NCBI GenBank assembly: GCA_015680685.1
Contig: MNCI01010871.1
Location: 66,240 to 130,239 of the forward strand
From: Gnetum montanum
Lineage: Eukaryota > Streptophyta > Gnetopsida > Gnetales > Gnetaceae
DNA length: 64,000 nucleotides
Reading direction: 5' to 3'
Shown: one piece after another, positions 21,578-32,665 of the stretch
Position numbering within the stretch: the stretch's first letter is position 1
How the letters are laid out: every line of letters starts with the position of its first letter
Program-made: the position numbers and the translations under genes
Notes under the pieces: generated by a model
The model's database searches: none
What the model was told of the DNA's origin: nothing
The model's input: only the letters and a program-made list of their open reading frames with translations

Positions 21578-22812
21578 TGTTGATGCGTAAATTTTGGACA
21601 CGCCGCCAACACCTGTGAAAACTCGTTTTAGGATACTATCGCCTAGGGTGCCTCCCGTATGGGTACGGAAACCCGGGAATAGTCTCAGCTGGAAAGGGCA
21701 ATGTGACAAACAATAATAATAATATTTTAAATAAAAGATAGAAACAAAGTTTATATTTGATTTAATATTTAAAGACTTTAACTTAATTTAATATTTTGGG
21801 AACTTGAAATGGTTTGTGCAATTTATAAAATCATAAATAATTGTCGTCCTGAGTGTAACAGTAGGGCGAGGATCTGCATGTCGTAGCTAGGCACGGTCTA
21901 TGTGCAGCCGTGGGAAGGGGAATGCCAGCACTCGAGCCGCTGGAAATGCAAGCGCGCGTGCCGTTGCAGGAGAAGGATGCGCAGCGGCGGCGGTGGGAAA
22001 CCAGCAGTGGGTGACGGGAAATCAGCAACGCGGTGGACGGAAAACAGCGATGGAAAACAGTGACCGCCTTGAAAACAGCAACGGTCAGAAAACGGCAACG
22101 TAGGCAGCGACGCGGACAGCAACGGTAGCGCAGAGGAGGCCACGTAGGAGAAACAGCATCAACGGTAACGCAGCAGCGCAGAAAAGTGACGCCGCAACGT
22201 GACGGTCGGCAGGCGGCGTGAGGTGGCGGACAGCAAGGGTACACGGCAGAAAGCAGGGCCACGCGGCAGGCAGGAGTGCAGGAGAGCGATGTAGAGGGAG
22301 CAGCGAACAGCTGGAGTAAAAGCAGCAGCTCAGCAAAACAGCAGCGACGTCAGGAAATGGACAACGGCGGCAGGAGCAGGGACAGCAGCAATAGCGACGT
22401 ACACAGGAGAAGAGGCAGCAGACAGACACGGCGAGGTGGCAGCACAAGGGGGAGCAGACAGCGACACGACGCAGAGGGTGGAGGACCAACAAATGGCGGC
22501 TCGGATGGCGACTGGACAAAAGAAGAAGAAACAGCGGCGGGTGGCGGACAGAAACAGCGGCGGGAGGCGGACAGAACAGACGAAGGAGCTGCAGGCGGCA
22601 GCCGATCAGAGGACTGCGCAGATAGCAGCCAACAGAACTCTCTTGAGAAGCCCGCAGCTCATCTCCCCTCCGTGTTTTATAGCGGCTAGTGGAGACCGAA
22701 ACCTAACCCTAAGTTTAATTTTATTTTTTAAAATCTATTTTTTATTTAATTTTAGAATTTTATTGGTTCAACAAGGTCCCATGCCTAGCATGGGTGAAAG
22801 TTGGCCTCAACA
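21578..22812 (-). repeat. 5' LTR of family B element
   Basis: The right LTR is 1235 bp and is followed by target duplication GGGAA at 22813-22817. It has the same layout as the left copy. On the minus strand an AT-rich U3 is followed by the TATA box at 22675-22682, then a GC-rich transcribed part (about 22640 down to 21850), then the U5 stem-loop. A 144-codon Cys-rich minus-strand frame (22085-22519) lies just downstream of the TATA box in the would-be leader. It is 151 codons in the other LTR and has no recognised motif. Confidence 0.93.
22675..22682 (-). promoter_or_regulatory. TATA box of family B 5' LTR
   Basis: The minus strand reads GCCGCTATAAAACACGGAGG, a strong TATA match at the change from AT-rich U3 to GC-rich sequence. 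It points toward the PBS and the 917-codon ORF. It is the likely element promoter and is conserved in both LTRs. Confidence 0.7.
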
Positions 22813-22817
22813 GGGAA

Positions 22818-22940
22818 TTGATGTCATTCTAAGTGTAATGACCATTGAGGCTTGAGTTTTTTACTAAAGGTAGGAAGATGAAAATAGCACATTATTTATA
22901 ATTTATGAAGCATTGTTTTGTCAAGTATATTAATCAATTG
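22818..22940. other. Short gap between family B element and solo LTR
   Basis: This is AT-rich flanking sequence with no feature I can name. It is continuous with 15660-15731 before the family B insertion. Confidence 0.5.
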
Positions 22941-23922
22941 TGATATTGTAGATGCTACATCACATCTACATAAATGCATCCCTATCAACACATCTCAATT
23001 GATTGTTATATCATAGGTGCTATGTCACATCTATTATATCATAGATGCTACATCTCATCTGTTATAACTTAGTTGCATTGATGAAACCTTGTCAACATAT
23101 CCTCGTCAATGCAACTTGAGATGAATCAATGCATATGCATTGATGTAGTCTCCATATTTACCTAAAAATATGTAAGCATCCATTGTGTATTTTGCATCAT
23201 TTGGTTAGTAGTATAGTCAAACTCTTGCAATATTCTTTTATAATCTTAGCAAACAATCAATGAGTGCCTACAACATTGATTTGAGTCAATTGTACAAATT
23301 CTTATTCAAGTGGCATTGTACCTAGATACATTCTATAAATGAAAATAAGATCAAGATTGATTCATATTCATTGCAACACTATCAGTTAGAATAGATTTAT
23401 TTTCAATGCAATTTACTTTCTATAAACTTAGTTAATATTTACATTTTCATGCACAATAATCAACTGATGAAATGAGTGTGACTAGTTTCAAGTGTAAACA
23501 CGTATTTTCTTAGTAATGTTAGCAACATTATTGCTTAGTTTGCCTAGTAGCATAACACTTGGTAATTTTAGCAATGGGTATGTGAGTTCATGATGTGTAC
23601 AATAAGTTGGGAAGAGACACTCATCATCCTTAGGATAGCCTAGGATTATCTTCTTGTTATTAGTTTGATTAATTAAATAATTAATTTTCATGATTTTATT
23701 TAGCTTAACCATAGCCACACAACATCAATAATCATATGTCTCACTTTGGACTAAACCATATGTGATAAAGCTACCACATGTCCAAGTGAGAAGACAGTGA
23801 CCTACAATCAACACTTAATGATCTAGATACTACAATAGTCCCATCTATGAAATTCAACTGGATTGCATGTGAATGCTTATGATTCATACAATTGGACATA
23901 GGGGACTACTCGTTGCTCATCA
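22941..23922 (+). repeat. Solo LTR of family C, plus orientation
   Basis: It starts TGATATTG...GATGCTACATCAC and ends GTTGCTCATCA, like the LTR at 57469-58404. Internal landmarks agree: 'aataagatcaagattgattc', 'gcctagtagcataac', 'atcatatgtctcactttgga' with 'ctaaaccatatgtgataaag', and 'gggaagaga'/'gagaagacagtgacc' near the end. It is not followed by a PBS (the next bases are ataatgtata) or preceded by an internal 3' end, so it stands alone. I found no clear target duplication. Confidence 0.7.
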
Positions 23923-24130
23923 ATAATGTATATATTCCGCAAACTTGTATTTTTGTATCTCACTTGGAATGTGTTGATAGTTAAGCTAAGTTTGAAGTAT
24001 GCATTTTAATGTATATATGTTTTTTATGGAATGGTATAACACATGAGCCTATTATAATTCGTGCTTGAAGTAAAACTGCATCATGAATAGTGTTTAATTT
24101 TTGCTCCATAGATTTATGTTATCCATCATA

Positions 24131-24870
24131 AGTTACATTAATGGTCACCCACCCTTGCATTGGGTTTTATGTTATGCTTGGATATCTTAATTTATGACAA
24201 GAATTTATTCAGAATAGCAATGTGACTCATGGTGTGATGCTTCATATCAAGCATTGCTACTCTTGAGTTTTTACAATGGATTATTGAATTACGACAACCT
24301 TGTTTGGATGATATGATGCTTCACAATTTATTAAGAGTAGCAATGTGACTCACAGTATGATTTTGCATGTGAAGCATTGTTGCTCGTGAGTTTTTACAGT
24401 AGATTATTGAATTACCACAACCTTGGTAGGAATTGCAACCACGTCCTGATGAGGGCAATCTTTGGTCAATAACTTTATTAGCAATCACAAGTTTACCCAT
24501 CCTAAGGTACATTAATGGTCACCCACCCTTGCATTGGGTTTTATGTTATGCTTGGATTTCTTAATGTTTCATGTTATACTTGGATATCTTAATTTATGAC
24601 AAAAATTTATTGAGAGTAGCAATGAGATTCATGATGTGATGCATCATATGAAGCATTGTTGCTCTTAAGTTTTTACAATGGATTATTGAATTACCATAAC
24701 CTTGTTTGGATGATATGATACTTCACAATTTATTAGAAGCAACAATGTAACTCATGATGTGATGTTGCATGTGAAGCATTGTTGCTCGTGAGTTTTTGCA
24801 GTAACTTATTGAATTACTAGAACCTTGGTAGGAATTGAATCACCACAACCTTGGTAGGAATTGCAACCAA
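24131..24870 (+). repeat. Tandem duplication of a ~370-bp unit with inner sub-repeats
   Basis: The segment beginning 'acattaatggtcacccaccc' followed by 'ttgcattgggttttatgtt' occurs at about 24133 and again at about 24511, and the two copies run parallel for about 360 bp. Each unit holds two halves with the pattern 'agcaatg(t)gactcat..tgtgatg', 'gaagcattgttgctc(g/t)tgagttttt', 'attattgaatta.cac.accttg'. The unit thus itself arose by an internal duplication. There is no coding content. Confidence 0.75.
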
Positions 24871-24938
24871 GTCAAGGTGAGGACAAAATTCATTTTTTTA
24901 ACATTTTAAATTGTAGGAGGAAGTGAATGATTAAGGTC

Positions 24939-24955
24939 ACACTATAAATATTGCA
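24939..24955. repeat. Target duplication, left copy (LINE insertion)
   Basis: This 17-bp string ACACTATAAATATTGCA is repeated exactly at 26264-26280, immediately flanking the LINE fragment. Length and exactness fit target-primed reverse transcription. Because the host sequence is itself repetitive, a chance pair of repeat units is a weaker alternative. Confidence 0.7.
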
Positions 24956-26263
24956 CAGTTACATTGACTGGACTAACATTAAGATCAACCCTACTCTCCT
25001 CTCTAGATTGTGTCCATGGTGGTTACCTCTGTCACCCGCTCCCCTTGCCATCACAAAGGCTAAGGTGGCTACCTCGTGGTTTCGGAAAGGTGTCATATCC
25101 TTGAATTGTCTTAGGTTGGCTAGCCGTTGGATTTCGGGGGCCAAGTTTAGCAATTTGTATGGGGAGTCGGCTGCAATGAACCATTGCCTAGTCCAGATCT
25201 ACTCCTTTCTCCACGGTCATTGGCACATTGATGTTACAGTGCAAAGCCCTTTTCAAGGCCTTCAATGGCTTAATGGGGTTAAACTCTTACCCTATCGGCC
25301 ATTTATCCCCTTTCATCTTATGCACGACCCATTCGAGTTCATTCAACACTGTAATAAGCATTGGCACAAACACAAGTCAATTTCATTCTGGATCCCTCTC
25401 TTCCAAAATATTTGGAATCTTCCAACCCTCCCCAAAATTAAGCAATTCCTCTGATGTCTCCTTCACCATGGTCTACCTATTGGTAAACAATTAGAATATC
25501 TAGGAATTCCTAATCCCAATTACCCTCTCTATGGTGGACAAGATGACTTTGTCCATGTGTTTTGGCATTGTCCCTTTGCTCAGCATGTGTGGAAGTGGGC
25601 TTCCATAGTTTTTTGTTCATACCAACTATCTCAAGAGGATGTCATATTCGGCTTTTTAAACATTACTTTTGCTAATCTCAAGTTTCTATGAAAAGTTATT
25701 AGGCCTAATATTTTATATTATATTTGAAAGCGAAGATGCAATGTTATATTTCAAAGGACAGATTACTCTAATAATTGTTTGCTCACCAGGTTGGAGACGT
25801 TGCAGATCTTTCGCCTCATTCATTTCCAACTCACATCTCAAGCATACAAGTTCAATTTGGATAAACATCAGTTGGTTCATCTCATGCAGCTATGGGAACG
25901 ACTTGTGCATTCCAGTCCCACTCATCATCAGTAATCTCTACAAGGATGCTTTCCGTTTCTATTGTGAGGAGTCACCATTGGAACTCTCTCTATCCTTAAT
26001 TGAGAGTTTTTTTTTTTTTCCTTATCTAATTCTGTCCTTCCATCTTGTAACGAGTCAACATGGGTGGATGTTTGGTGGTGCCCCAATTTGGGTTTCCTCC
26101 CTTAATACTTGCTTATTTATAAGGCTAGTCCGAGTTTCATGCATAATGCTCTCAACTTCCACTTTCCCCTTAACCCTATGACTTGTTCAGGTTAATGTAA
26201 CTGATACACTATTAATATCAATAGAACTTCTTTTCGAGGTCTGACAACACCCCGCCCCACCAA
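24956..26263 (+). mobile_element. 5'-truncated LINE 3' end
   Basis: This 1.3-kb insertion has higher GC than its surroundings and a 17-bp target duplication on both sides. It encodes only the C-terminal part of a LINE polyprotein, as expected for a 5'-truncated copy. The 3' end reads ...ctgacaacaccccgccccacca with no poly(A) tail, which is unusual for an L1-type LINE. Only a few stops and frameshifts are present, so it is younger than the other LINEs here. Confidence 0.75.
24960..25640 (+). pseudogene. LINE reverse transcriptase C-terminus with zf-RVT segment
   Basis: The frame 24951-25454 (167 codons) is open, then shifts. The reading NIWNLPTLPKIKQFL near 25410-25452 matches the '.W....P.KIK.FLW' start of the plant LINE zinc-binding segment. 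After a stop it continues CLLHHGLPIGKQLEYLGIP and VHVFWHCPFAQHVWKW near 25550-25595, holding the H..F..C....VW part. The Cys pair expected between them reads YPLYGG, so both Cys are now Tyr. The catalytic domain is missing because the copy is truncated. Confidence 0.75.
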
Positions 26264-26280
26264 ACACTATAAATATTGCA
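26264..26280. repeat. Target duplication, right copy (LINE insertion)
   Basis: Exact match to 24939-24955; marks the 3' boundary of the LINE fragment. Confidence 0.7.
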
Positions 26281-26460
26281 AACCTTAGGATTGTAGAGCA
26301 ACCAAGTCATGATGAGGGCAAAATTCTTTCTTTAACATTTTAAAATTGAAGGAAGAAGTCAATGGTTTAAGTCATACTATAAATATTGCAAGCCATAAGA
26401 TTCTAGAGCAACTAAGTCATGATGATAGAAAATTTCATTTTTTAACATTTCAAATCAACG

Positions 26461-28699
26461 GACTGTTGACCCTGTTAATAAAAAAAATTCAAAATACATC
26501 ACAAGTTTGACACAAAGTGCCAAAGTAAATATAAAATAAATACATAGAAAAAGCTTTGTGATCAATATGGAGAAAGGTCCAAGTTTTAAATATTGATTTA
26601 CATCTGCAATGTATCTTCTTAACAGAAGATACCTGGCTCAGAAACACGATGTTTCAGCTATATAATATGGCTGAATGAGATTCGGTTTCAGTCTCTCTTC
26701 CCGTGTTGGTTGTCCTCATTGCCATTTTATTGTTGGCTTTGCTTCTCTTAAAAAGGTGTTCTGGCCCTTCGCCTCCATACGTGTGGGTTTTATTAATGCA
26801 CACCTTGCGGTTGCTCCCCATGACGAATAAATAATACTGGTGCCTGTCATGTCTGGGTAAAGTGTTCTATATTTCCACGGACACCCGTAATTAACCAAGA
26901 CCTTTTGGAAAAATAATCAAAATTTCCTTCCACGTGTAGTCACCATTAACTTCTTGTTTCTGTGCGTCGACGCATCATTGCGTTGTGTTTAGAAATTTAT
27001 AATTTGTACTTTTAGGGTTGTGTTTTAAAATTTAGACGTTATACTTTTCCTAGTGTTCTGAAATTTACAATTTATACTTTTCATGGTGCCAAAAATTAAC
27101 CACCTTAGAGTGTCGAATCAATGTTAGAAGTTCAAAGGTAATATGTTAACTTAAACAGATCCATCCATGGTCCGTCATCGTTAAATAGTATACAAATTTC
27201 AGCTTGGTCACTTTGCATTTCTTGCTAACTTTTAATGCTAAAATCCTTTAAACATCATCGCATCAAATTTTACTTTAGGTTTACCACTTGCATTTGATTT
27301 TTGTCCTCATAGTATGTCATCTTTAGTAAGGCAAAGGCCTTGCTTTTGACTTTTATCAAACTTGGTATCATGCTAACTTCCACATGTACCTCTATGCATC
27401 ATAAGGCAGATATGATCCTTGAAATGTTTATGCGAACCTAAAAGGATTGGATTTCATACACCTATTTATTGTTACAAAATGCATTAAAATACTTTAAAAA
27501 CATTACTATGTATTGATGCTTTGGAACTTTCCAAATATCTTTTTTAATATTCTAAGAATAAAAGAATCATCATTTAGAAGTTCAATGCTCATCTTATTAA
27601 TGCAAGGTCCTAGAAAGAGTGGTGGATGAGCAAAAGCCTAACCTCTTTTGAGTGGCTGCGTCCAGGTTTAAACTTAGGTATTACAACTTGAAAAACAAGC
27701 ACCTTACCACTCCAAATGTTGATCCCTAATATCTAGGGAGTAATATTATCAAAAAAATTATATTGGAAAAGATATTTACATGGAAATGTTAATGATTGCA
27801 GGAGATGAGAACAAATATTACTTTTAGAGTAGAAAGAAGCAAATTTCATAAATATATGAGGAACATTTATCTTTTTATACTCATAAATACAATTTAAGAG
27901 CATGAAGCATGAATAGTGGTGAACCTCATTTTGTTGTGACAAGGGTAGGCTTATGACGATGAAGAGCATGAATTGGTTTGATTAAGAATTAAGTTCTTAG
28001 GGATAAGGCCTTAATCTTATTATTTTTTGTTACATAAATGGCCATATTCTATGTAGCATACTTGTGAAGACATAAAAAAATTTACTAAATCACTACTTAT
28101 ATGCAATCATGATAGTTTAAGTATGATCAATTTCAGTTGTTGATGAGAAATAGATTAAATCATCATATCATTATATAATTTTCAATATAGCTATATGCAA
28201 TTGTACTAGGTGAAGAAAAAAGATGTATAACTAAAGGATAATCAACAACAATAGTTAAAACAAGATGCAGTGAATGGTTGGATGGTCTAGGCTTTGGGGT
28301 TTTCCTTAGCATAGTGTTGTGTGGGCTTACTTTGATGCCACATAGGCAAACATTGGTAGGGGTCAGCATGGACCCATCATAGATAGTCATTGGGCTACCA
28401 TTAGCGGCAAATACCCTTGGTGATCAATAAGGCCAACACATTTGGAACAAAGGCTTGGGGGAGGTTTTCTCTAGTGGGACTTTGTTAGGGTATAAGATTG
28501 GTGGATTAAGAATTGTGATCACTCTCAAGTGATCATTTGTTAAGATTGTTGTAGAGGCCCAAACCTAGGACGTGCACAATAAACTTAACCCTTAGGCTTC
28601 AAAGGAGGATGCAATCACGATAGTAAGGAAGGACTTCCACATAAAGGAGTAAGGCCAAGAAGCAAGTATCACAATTCTAGAATGAATCATGTAGCGACA
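26461..28699. other. Long gap without a recognisable gene
   Basis: I find no convincing coding pattern. At 26990-27090 the phrase 'aaatttataatttgtactttt' (split: aaatttataattt, gtactttt) recurs three times in diverged form, a small tandem repeat. The part at 27185-27280 is the dispersed repeat also seen at 15340-15440. The frames at 26716-26898, 27733-27969 and 28163-28390 on the minus strand have no motif. The stretch 28300-28690 may be the 5' end of the LINE that follows. Confidence 0.5.
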
Positions 28700-28789
28700 A
28701 GCAAAAAGACATCACTAGACACTTACTCATTGGGCTTTTTTTGAGCAAAGATCTTGAGCCTAGAGTGCATTAACTAGTGGATGCACAAG

Positions 28790-29300
28790 CAATGCCCTAG
28801 GTATGTAGTGAAGGTTAATCCCCTTAAAGGAAATGATACTATTGTTTTATTTGATAGTGAGCAAAACTTGAATGATGTCCTAGCAATAGGACTCTAGTTG
28901 TTTGATGGCAAGCTCATATTCTTCAAACACTAGACATAGACACACACCAATGGTAGTAAGAATGTGAGATGGTACATTTGCTCTATGTTAGTTGGGATCC
29001 AAATCTTGGGTCTCCCAATTAAATTATGAGCTAAGAAGATGTTCATAACCATTGTCATCCTATTTGATGAACTCATCAAAATGGATAATCCCATAGTGGC
29101 CAAGACTAGGCTAATTGATGTTTAGATCTATGTTCACATAACTTTTGATGTCAACCTTTGTTTGGAAATTTCCTTCATTGATCCTTATTGAAAGATAATG
29201 TATCTCGTGGAGTTCAAGAACTTCCTAAATTACTATCATCTATGCTTGAGAAAAGGGCATATAGTACAACAATGTTTGTACTTGAAGGACTCAAAGAAAT
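28790..29300 (+). pseudogene. LINE ORF1, DUF4283-like with CCHC knuckle
   Basis: The plus strand reads IVLFDSEQNLNDVLAIG, FDGKLIFFKH, LVGIQILGLPIKL near 28990 and KKMFITIVILFDELIKMDN near 29035. It ends YYHLCLRKGHIVQQC near 29235-29280. These follow, in order, the segments of plant LINE ORF1 proteins (F.S......VL..GPW.F.GK....K, VWV.LP.LP...W, ...A.G...GK....D..T, then C-x2-C-x4-H-x4-C). The first knuckle Cys is Tyr. The fit over several segments makes the assignment fairly secure despite stops. Confidence 0.65.
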
Positions 29301-29911
29301 AAGGTCAAAGCATAAATAGTAGGAACTTTGAGCAACAAGAAGCTAGGAATGTCCTTGTAAATGTTTAGTTCTCCATCCATCCTTTTGATATCAAGTTCCC
29401 TTAGATCGTGTCAACTCCTATTGTAGACACTACCCTACCCATGGCTGATAGCTCTCTCATGCCTGTCACCCCAACACCATAGCCATCATTCAAACTTGAT
29501 AAGAAAAACCTCATGCATCTAATGAACTCCTTTAATGTTATGTTTGTTCTAGACCTACTACTCAAAAATGCAACTCCCGTCCCTCCATCCCCAAACCTTT
29601 TCCTACTGCTTGTTGGAGTTATTCACCCTTTGTCAATTAAATAGATTTTACATATGGAAATTGATTTGCAAGAATCCAGTTGCAAGTGCAAGAGATCCTC
29701 AATAATAAAAGTTCAAGACCCCTCTAAGAAGGAGTCCTTTAATGCATGTGATTCAATTTTTGATATCTTCGGTCTCTTAAAGAACCTTGTGGGTAGGCCT
29801 TCTAAGGTAAAATAAAGGCATCACTAGGTTACTAAAGAGATAGTAGATGACACATAGGCCATTTTGCCAATGTATTGAGGACCTTGTTTGATTCCAAAAT
29901 GAAGTGACCCC

Positions 29912-30340
29912 ATGATAGTAGCTTCTTCGAATGTGAGAAAAATCACAAGGCTTGAAAGAATTAAAGATATGTTAAACATTATGACTGAGCATGGTGTTTA
30001 TGTCATATGCTTTCAAGAAACCATATGGAGCTCTGTGACACCTTCATTAGGAAGAGGGTGTACTATTTTTTCCTCTCTATGGTCATGCCATTTGCTAGAC
30101 TTGGTTCTCTATTGATAGTCTTTAGTCTTTACTTTAGTGTGCCTAGCTAGTTCCACTTGCATCTTAATCTAGTGAAACCAAGTTCACATAGTGAACATTC
30201 ATGTTCCATCCAACTCTAAAGAAAGATCAAGATTTCAAGAGAAACTTTCAGCATACACCCAAAGTACTAATTAGCTTATCATCATTGATAATGTCAATGT
30301 TGTGGCTTCTTTCTTTCATTCATTTTGAAATTGGTGTTAG
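29912..30340 (+). pseudogene. LINE endonuclease N-terminal part, broken
   Basis: The open frame 29912-30115 (67 codons) begins MIVASSNVRKITRLERIKDM and includes VYVICFQETIWSS, the QET active-site segment of LINE endonucleases, where NVRK stands for the usual WNVRG. At about 30190-30315 the reading VQVHIVNIHVPSNSKERSRF then LIIIDNVNVVAS matches the VNIYAPN..RERA.FW... and GDFNVV segments, with GDFN lost. It lies directly after ORF1, as in plant LINEs. Confidence 0.65.
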
Positions 30341-30490
30341 TGTTTGAGCTTTTCCTTAGTGGGAGTTGGTTCACATGGAGACACCTTTATCAAAGTTTCC
30401 AAATCTATGTGTTAAGGCTAGATCATTATTAAATCTTACTAGACTATGTCCCATGTCTCAATTCTTTATGAAGGATCATGAAGCTTATTA

Positions 30491-31889
30491 GATTATTAAA
30501 TGATAATTTTAAAAGTAGGTAGTGTTGCTCCTTGTCAATCTAGGTTTTGATTTGAAAATCCATGGATTTAGATGTTAAATATGTATATTTGTCTTTACTA
30601 GATTTGAACATAAGCCATTTAGTTCTACAACTTCTTTAGTAAGGGCCTTTAGCATGTTCATATTTTCCTTATAAAGAAGAGGAAACACTTGCACTCCACC
30701 CTTACTAGCAAGCTTCCTATGATGAAAAAATACTTTAAGCTCTTTGTAAGTTTAACATCTTTGACATAGAGTTCCATGGCCTTTAATTTTAGCTAAAAAG
30801 TCCCTCTTATAACAATGAATGAAGCATATCATTTAAGCATTGAGCAATGAAGTGAGGATGCCTCTCCCTAAGCTTTTCCTCTTTCTTTCATTCTTTATCT
30901 TTTAACCATATGATATCATGTTCTAATTCCATTTAAGCTTCATGAAGAGCACTCATATCTTACATTCTTATAGCTTATGTTCTCCCATGGCAAGCCCTAG
31001 ATGTTAAATTTCTCACAAAGCTCTCACATTCTCATAACCAATAGTTATCACAACTCTCACACTCAAAACCTCATGGTTCTCTCAAGAATTTGTTTAAGAT
31101 GAAGGAGCTCATGCATCCAAGAGATGATATATTTTATATTCTTATGTTTATGTTTTCATGCATATGCTTTAGTTGATGTTTTGGCTTCAAATCTATCTTA
31201 ATTATTGATGTTGACTTAATGCACTTTAGTGCTTTTCCCTCCAATATGTTAGCTAATTATGTATGAAGTTTCTCATGAAGAAGAAGAGTACAGATTGGAG
31301 GTTTTTCCTTTTCATATTTTTAGGGTAGGTATAATGTGAAGAAAACAACCCATATCAATGGCTCTAGTTTGAATCTTTTTCTGTCATGATTTATGTAAGA
31401 ATTCAAGAGATCCAAGCCACTAAATATTTGAGGTCCTCATGCTCTACATTTCTAAGCACATATGATATCTAATTGAGCCTCAATTATGTTGTAATTTTGT
31501 GTTAAAGCATAGGCATTTTATGTTTCATGGAAGCCCTCTTTTATGTATGTTAAGTTAATTTCCATATTTAATTATATGTAAGCCTCCTAATGATTCTAAT
31601 ATAAGCCTCTCATGTCAAGACATATTTCTAAGCACTTTAAGTCCACATGCATGTCCATTTCTTTATCCAAATTTTGTATTAAGCTATCCATCCATGAAGA
31701 ATGTCATTTGTCTTTCAAATCTTATCTCATGTGGCCCTATATCATGTTTATTACCTTAATTCAACCCATGCTACACTAGATCCAAGCTCAATGTATCATC
31801 TCCAAGTTAGTTCCATCTTTAGATTTATCAACTTCTCCATAAATTTGAGGCTATGATTGTTTTTTTTTTAATTTCCAACAAAATGATGA
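30491..31889. other. AT-rich gap without a recognisable gene
   Basis: I see no motif on either strand. Minus-strand readings around 30510-30870 give short Lys-rich open pieces without a recognisable domain. Confidence 0.5.
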
Positions 31890-32665
31890 CCAAACCATGA
31901 CTTGTGGTTTATACAAAGTTCAAAATATGACATGTGGTCAACTTGCGGTATACATAAAATAAAAATGTTCCTATTACAGGCCACCATGATCTCACCACAA
32001 CCCATTATATTATAACACAAGGCCTTCATGACTTGTGATCTTAATAGCTAGCATGCAAGAGAAAAGGATAACATATTTCAAGTTCTAGATATTACTATGA
32101 CTCATGGTCATGTAACCATGAGCTCACCACAACTCATTGCTAAGGAAAATTATCTTAAGAGGATAAGGTTAACAAGGAAGCAGCTATAGTAGTTAGTTAA
32201 ACTTAACCATGACTATGGTCAAATACCACAACCTCAACATAACTCATGGTTATTATTTTTAACCTTAACATAGACCATAACCTAACCATGACCCATGTTT
32301 AGGTATCACACCTACATTATGAGAACATCACAAGCCATGATTAGACACCATGACTGTACCATGACCTATGGTTTGTTACCACAAGCATTCCATGACTCAT
32401 GGTCAAGTCAAATTTCAAGAATTTTCTAATTTTAGATTGCAAACTCTTGGAACAACCTTCATGCATAGTACAACCTCATGCTTAAGCAACAATCTTAATT
32501 TTAAAGCTCAGATTATGTTCAAGTCAAAATGAGTAGTGGCAACTTCCATGGGTTGTGAAAACCTTGTGGTATCCATCACATTCTAACCATGAGTCATGGT
32601 CAACCTCCCATTTCTAACCATGGGTCATGGTCAATTCGTGGTCAACACATGATCTCATAAAATTG
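31890..32665. repeat. Field of CATGA(G/C)TCATG near-palindromes
   Basis: Over about 0.8 kb the motif ACCATGA(G/C)TCATGGT and degraded forms recur in both orientations, for example near 32098 (actatgactcatggtcatg), 32390 (tccatgactcatggtcaag), 32588 (aaccatgagtcatggtcaac) and 32617 (aaccatgggtcatggtcaat). Related 'ccatgacc.atgg' pieces and 'caccacaac.cat' phrases fill the spaces between. Spacing is irregular, so it is a cluster of interspersed palindromes rather than a clean tandem array. No function is implied by the sequence alone. Confidence 0.6.

Larger units (their letters stand above)
15732..22812 (-). mobile_element. Family B: complete non-autonomous Ty3-type LTR element
   Basis: This is a 7.1-kb element with LTRs of about 1.25 kb, both beginning TGTTGATGCG and ending GGCCTCAACA. 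A perfect target duplication GGGAA lies at 15727-15731 and 22813-22817. PPT and PBS place it on the minus strand. The only internal gene is a 917-codon frame encoding gag, protease and an integrase C-terminal tail. Reverse transcriptase, RNase H and the integrase core are absent, so mobilisation would need enzymes from a relative. The LTRs look more than 95 percent identical by eye outside short indels in GC-rich repeats. This makes it the youngest element in the window. Confidence 0.93.
24880..26460 (+). repeat. ~113-bp local repeat, interrupted by a LINE
   Basis: A unit reading 'gcaaccaagtcatgatgagg', 'gcaaaattc.ttttttaacat', 'tt(a)aaattg.aggaagaagt', 'caatggtt.aaggtcatact', 'ataaatattgca' occurs once before 24955 and nearly twice after 26264 (about 26298-26384 and 26402-26460). 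The LINE fragment at 24956-26263 sits inside it. Outside the LINE I see no gene. Confidence 0.7.
28700..30490 (+). mobile_element. Plant LINE 5' half (ORF1 and endonuclease), decayed
   Basis: The plus strand reads an ORF1 of the DUF4283 plus zinc-knuckle type (about 28790-29290), then a Pro/Ser-rich stretch, then an endonuclease from about 29912 to 30330. No reverse transcriptase is readable after about 30490, so the 3' half is missing or beyond recognition. There are multiple stops. This is the third LINE lineage in the window; its ORF1 differs from that at 1-2191. Confidence 0.65.

Noticed and set aside
24951-25494. Host gene of 167 codons
   Set aside because: The frame is bounded by a LINE target duplication and its C-terminal half matches the plant LINE zinc-binding segment.
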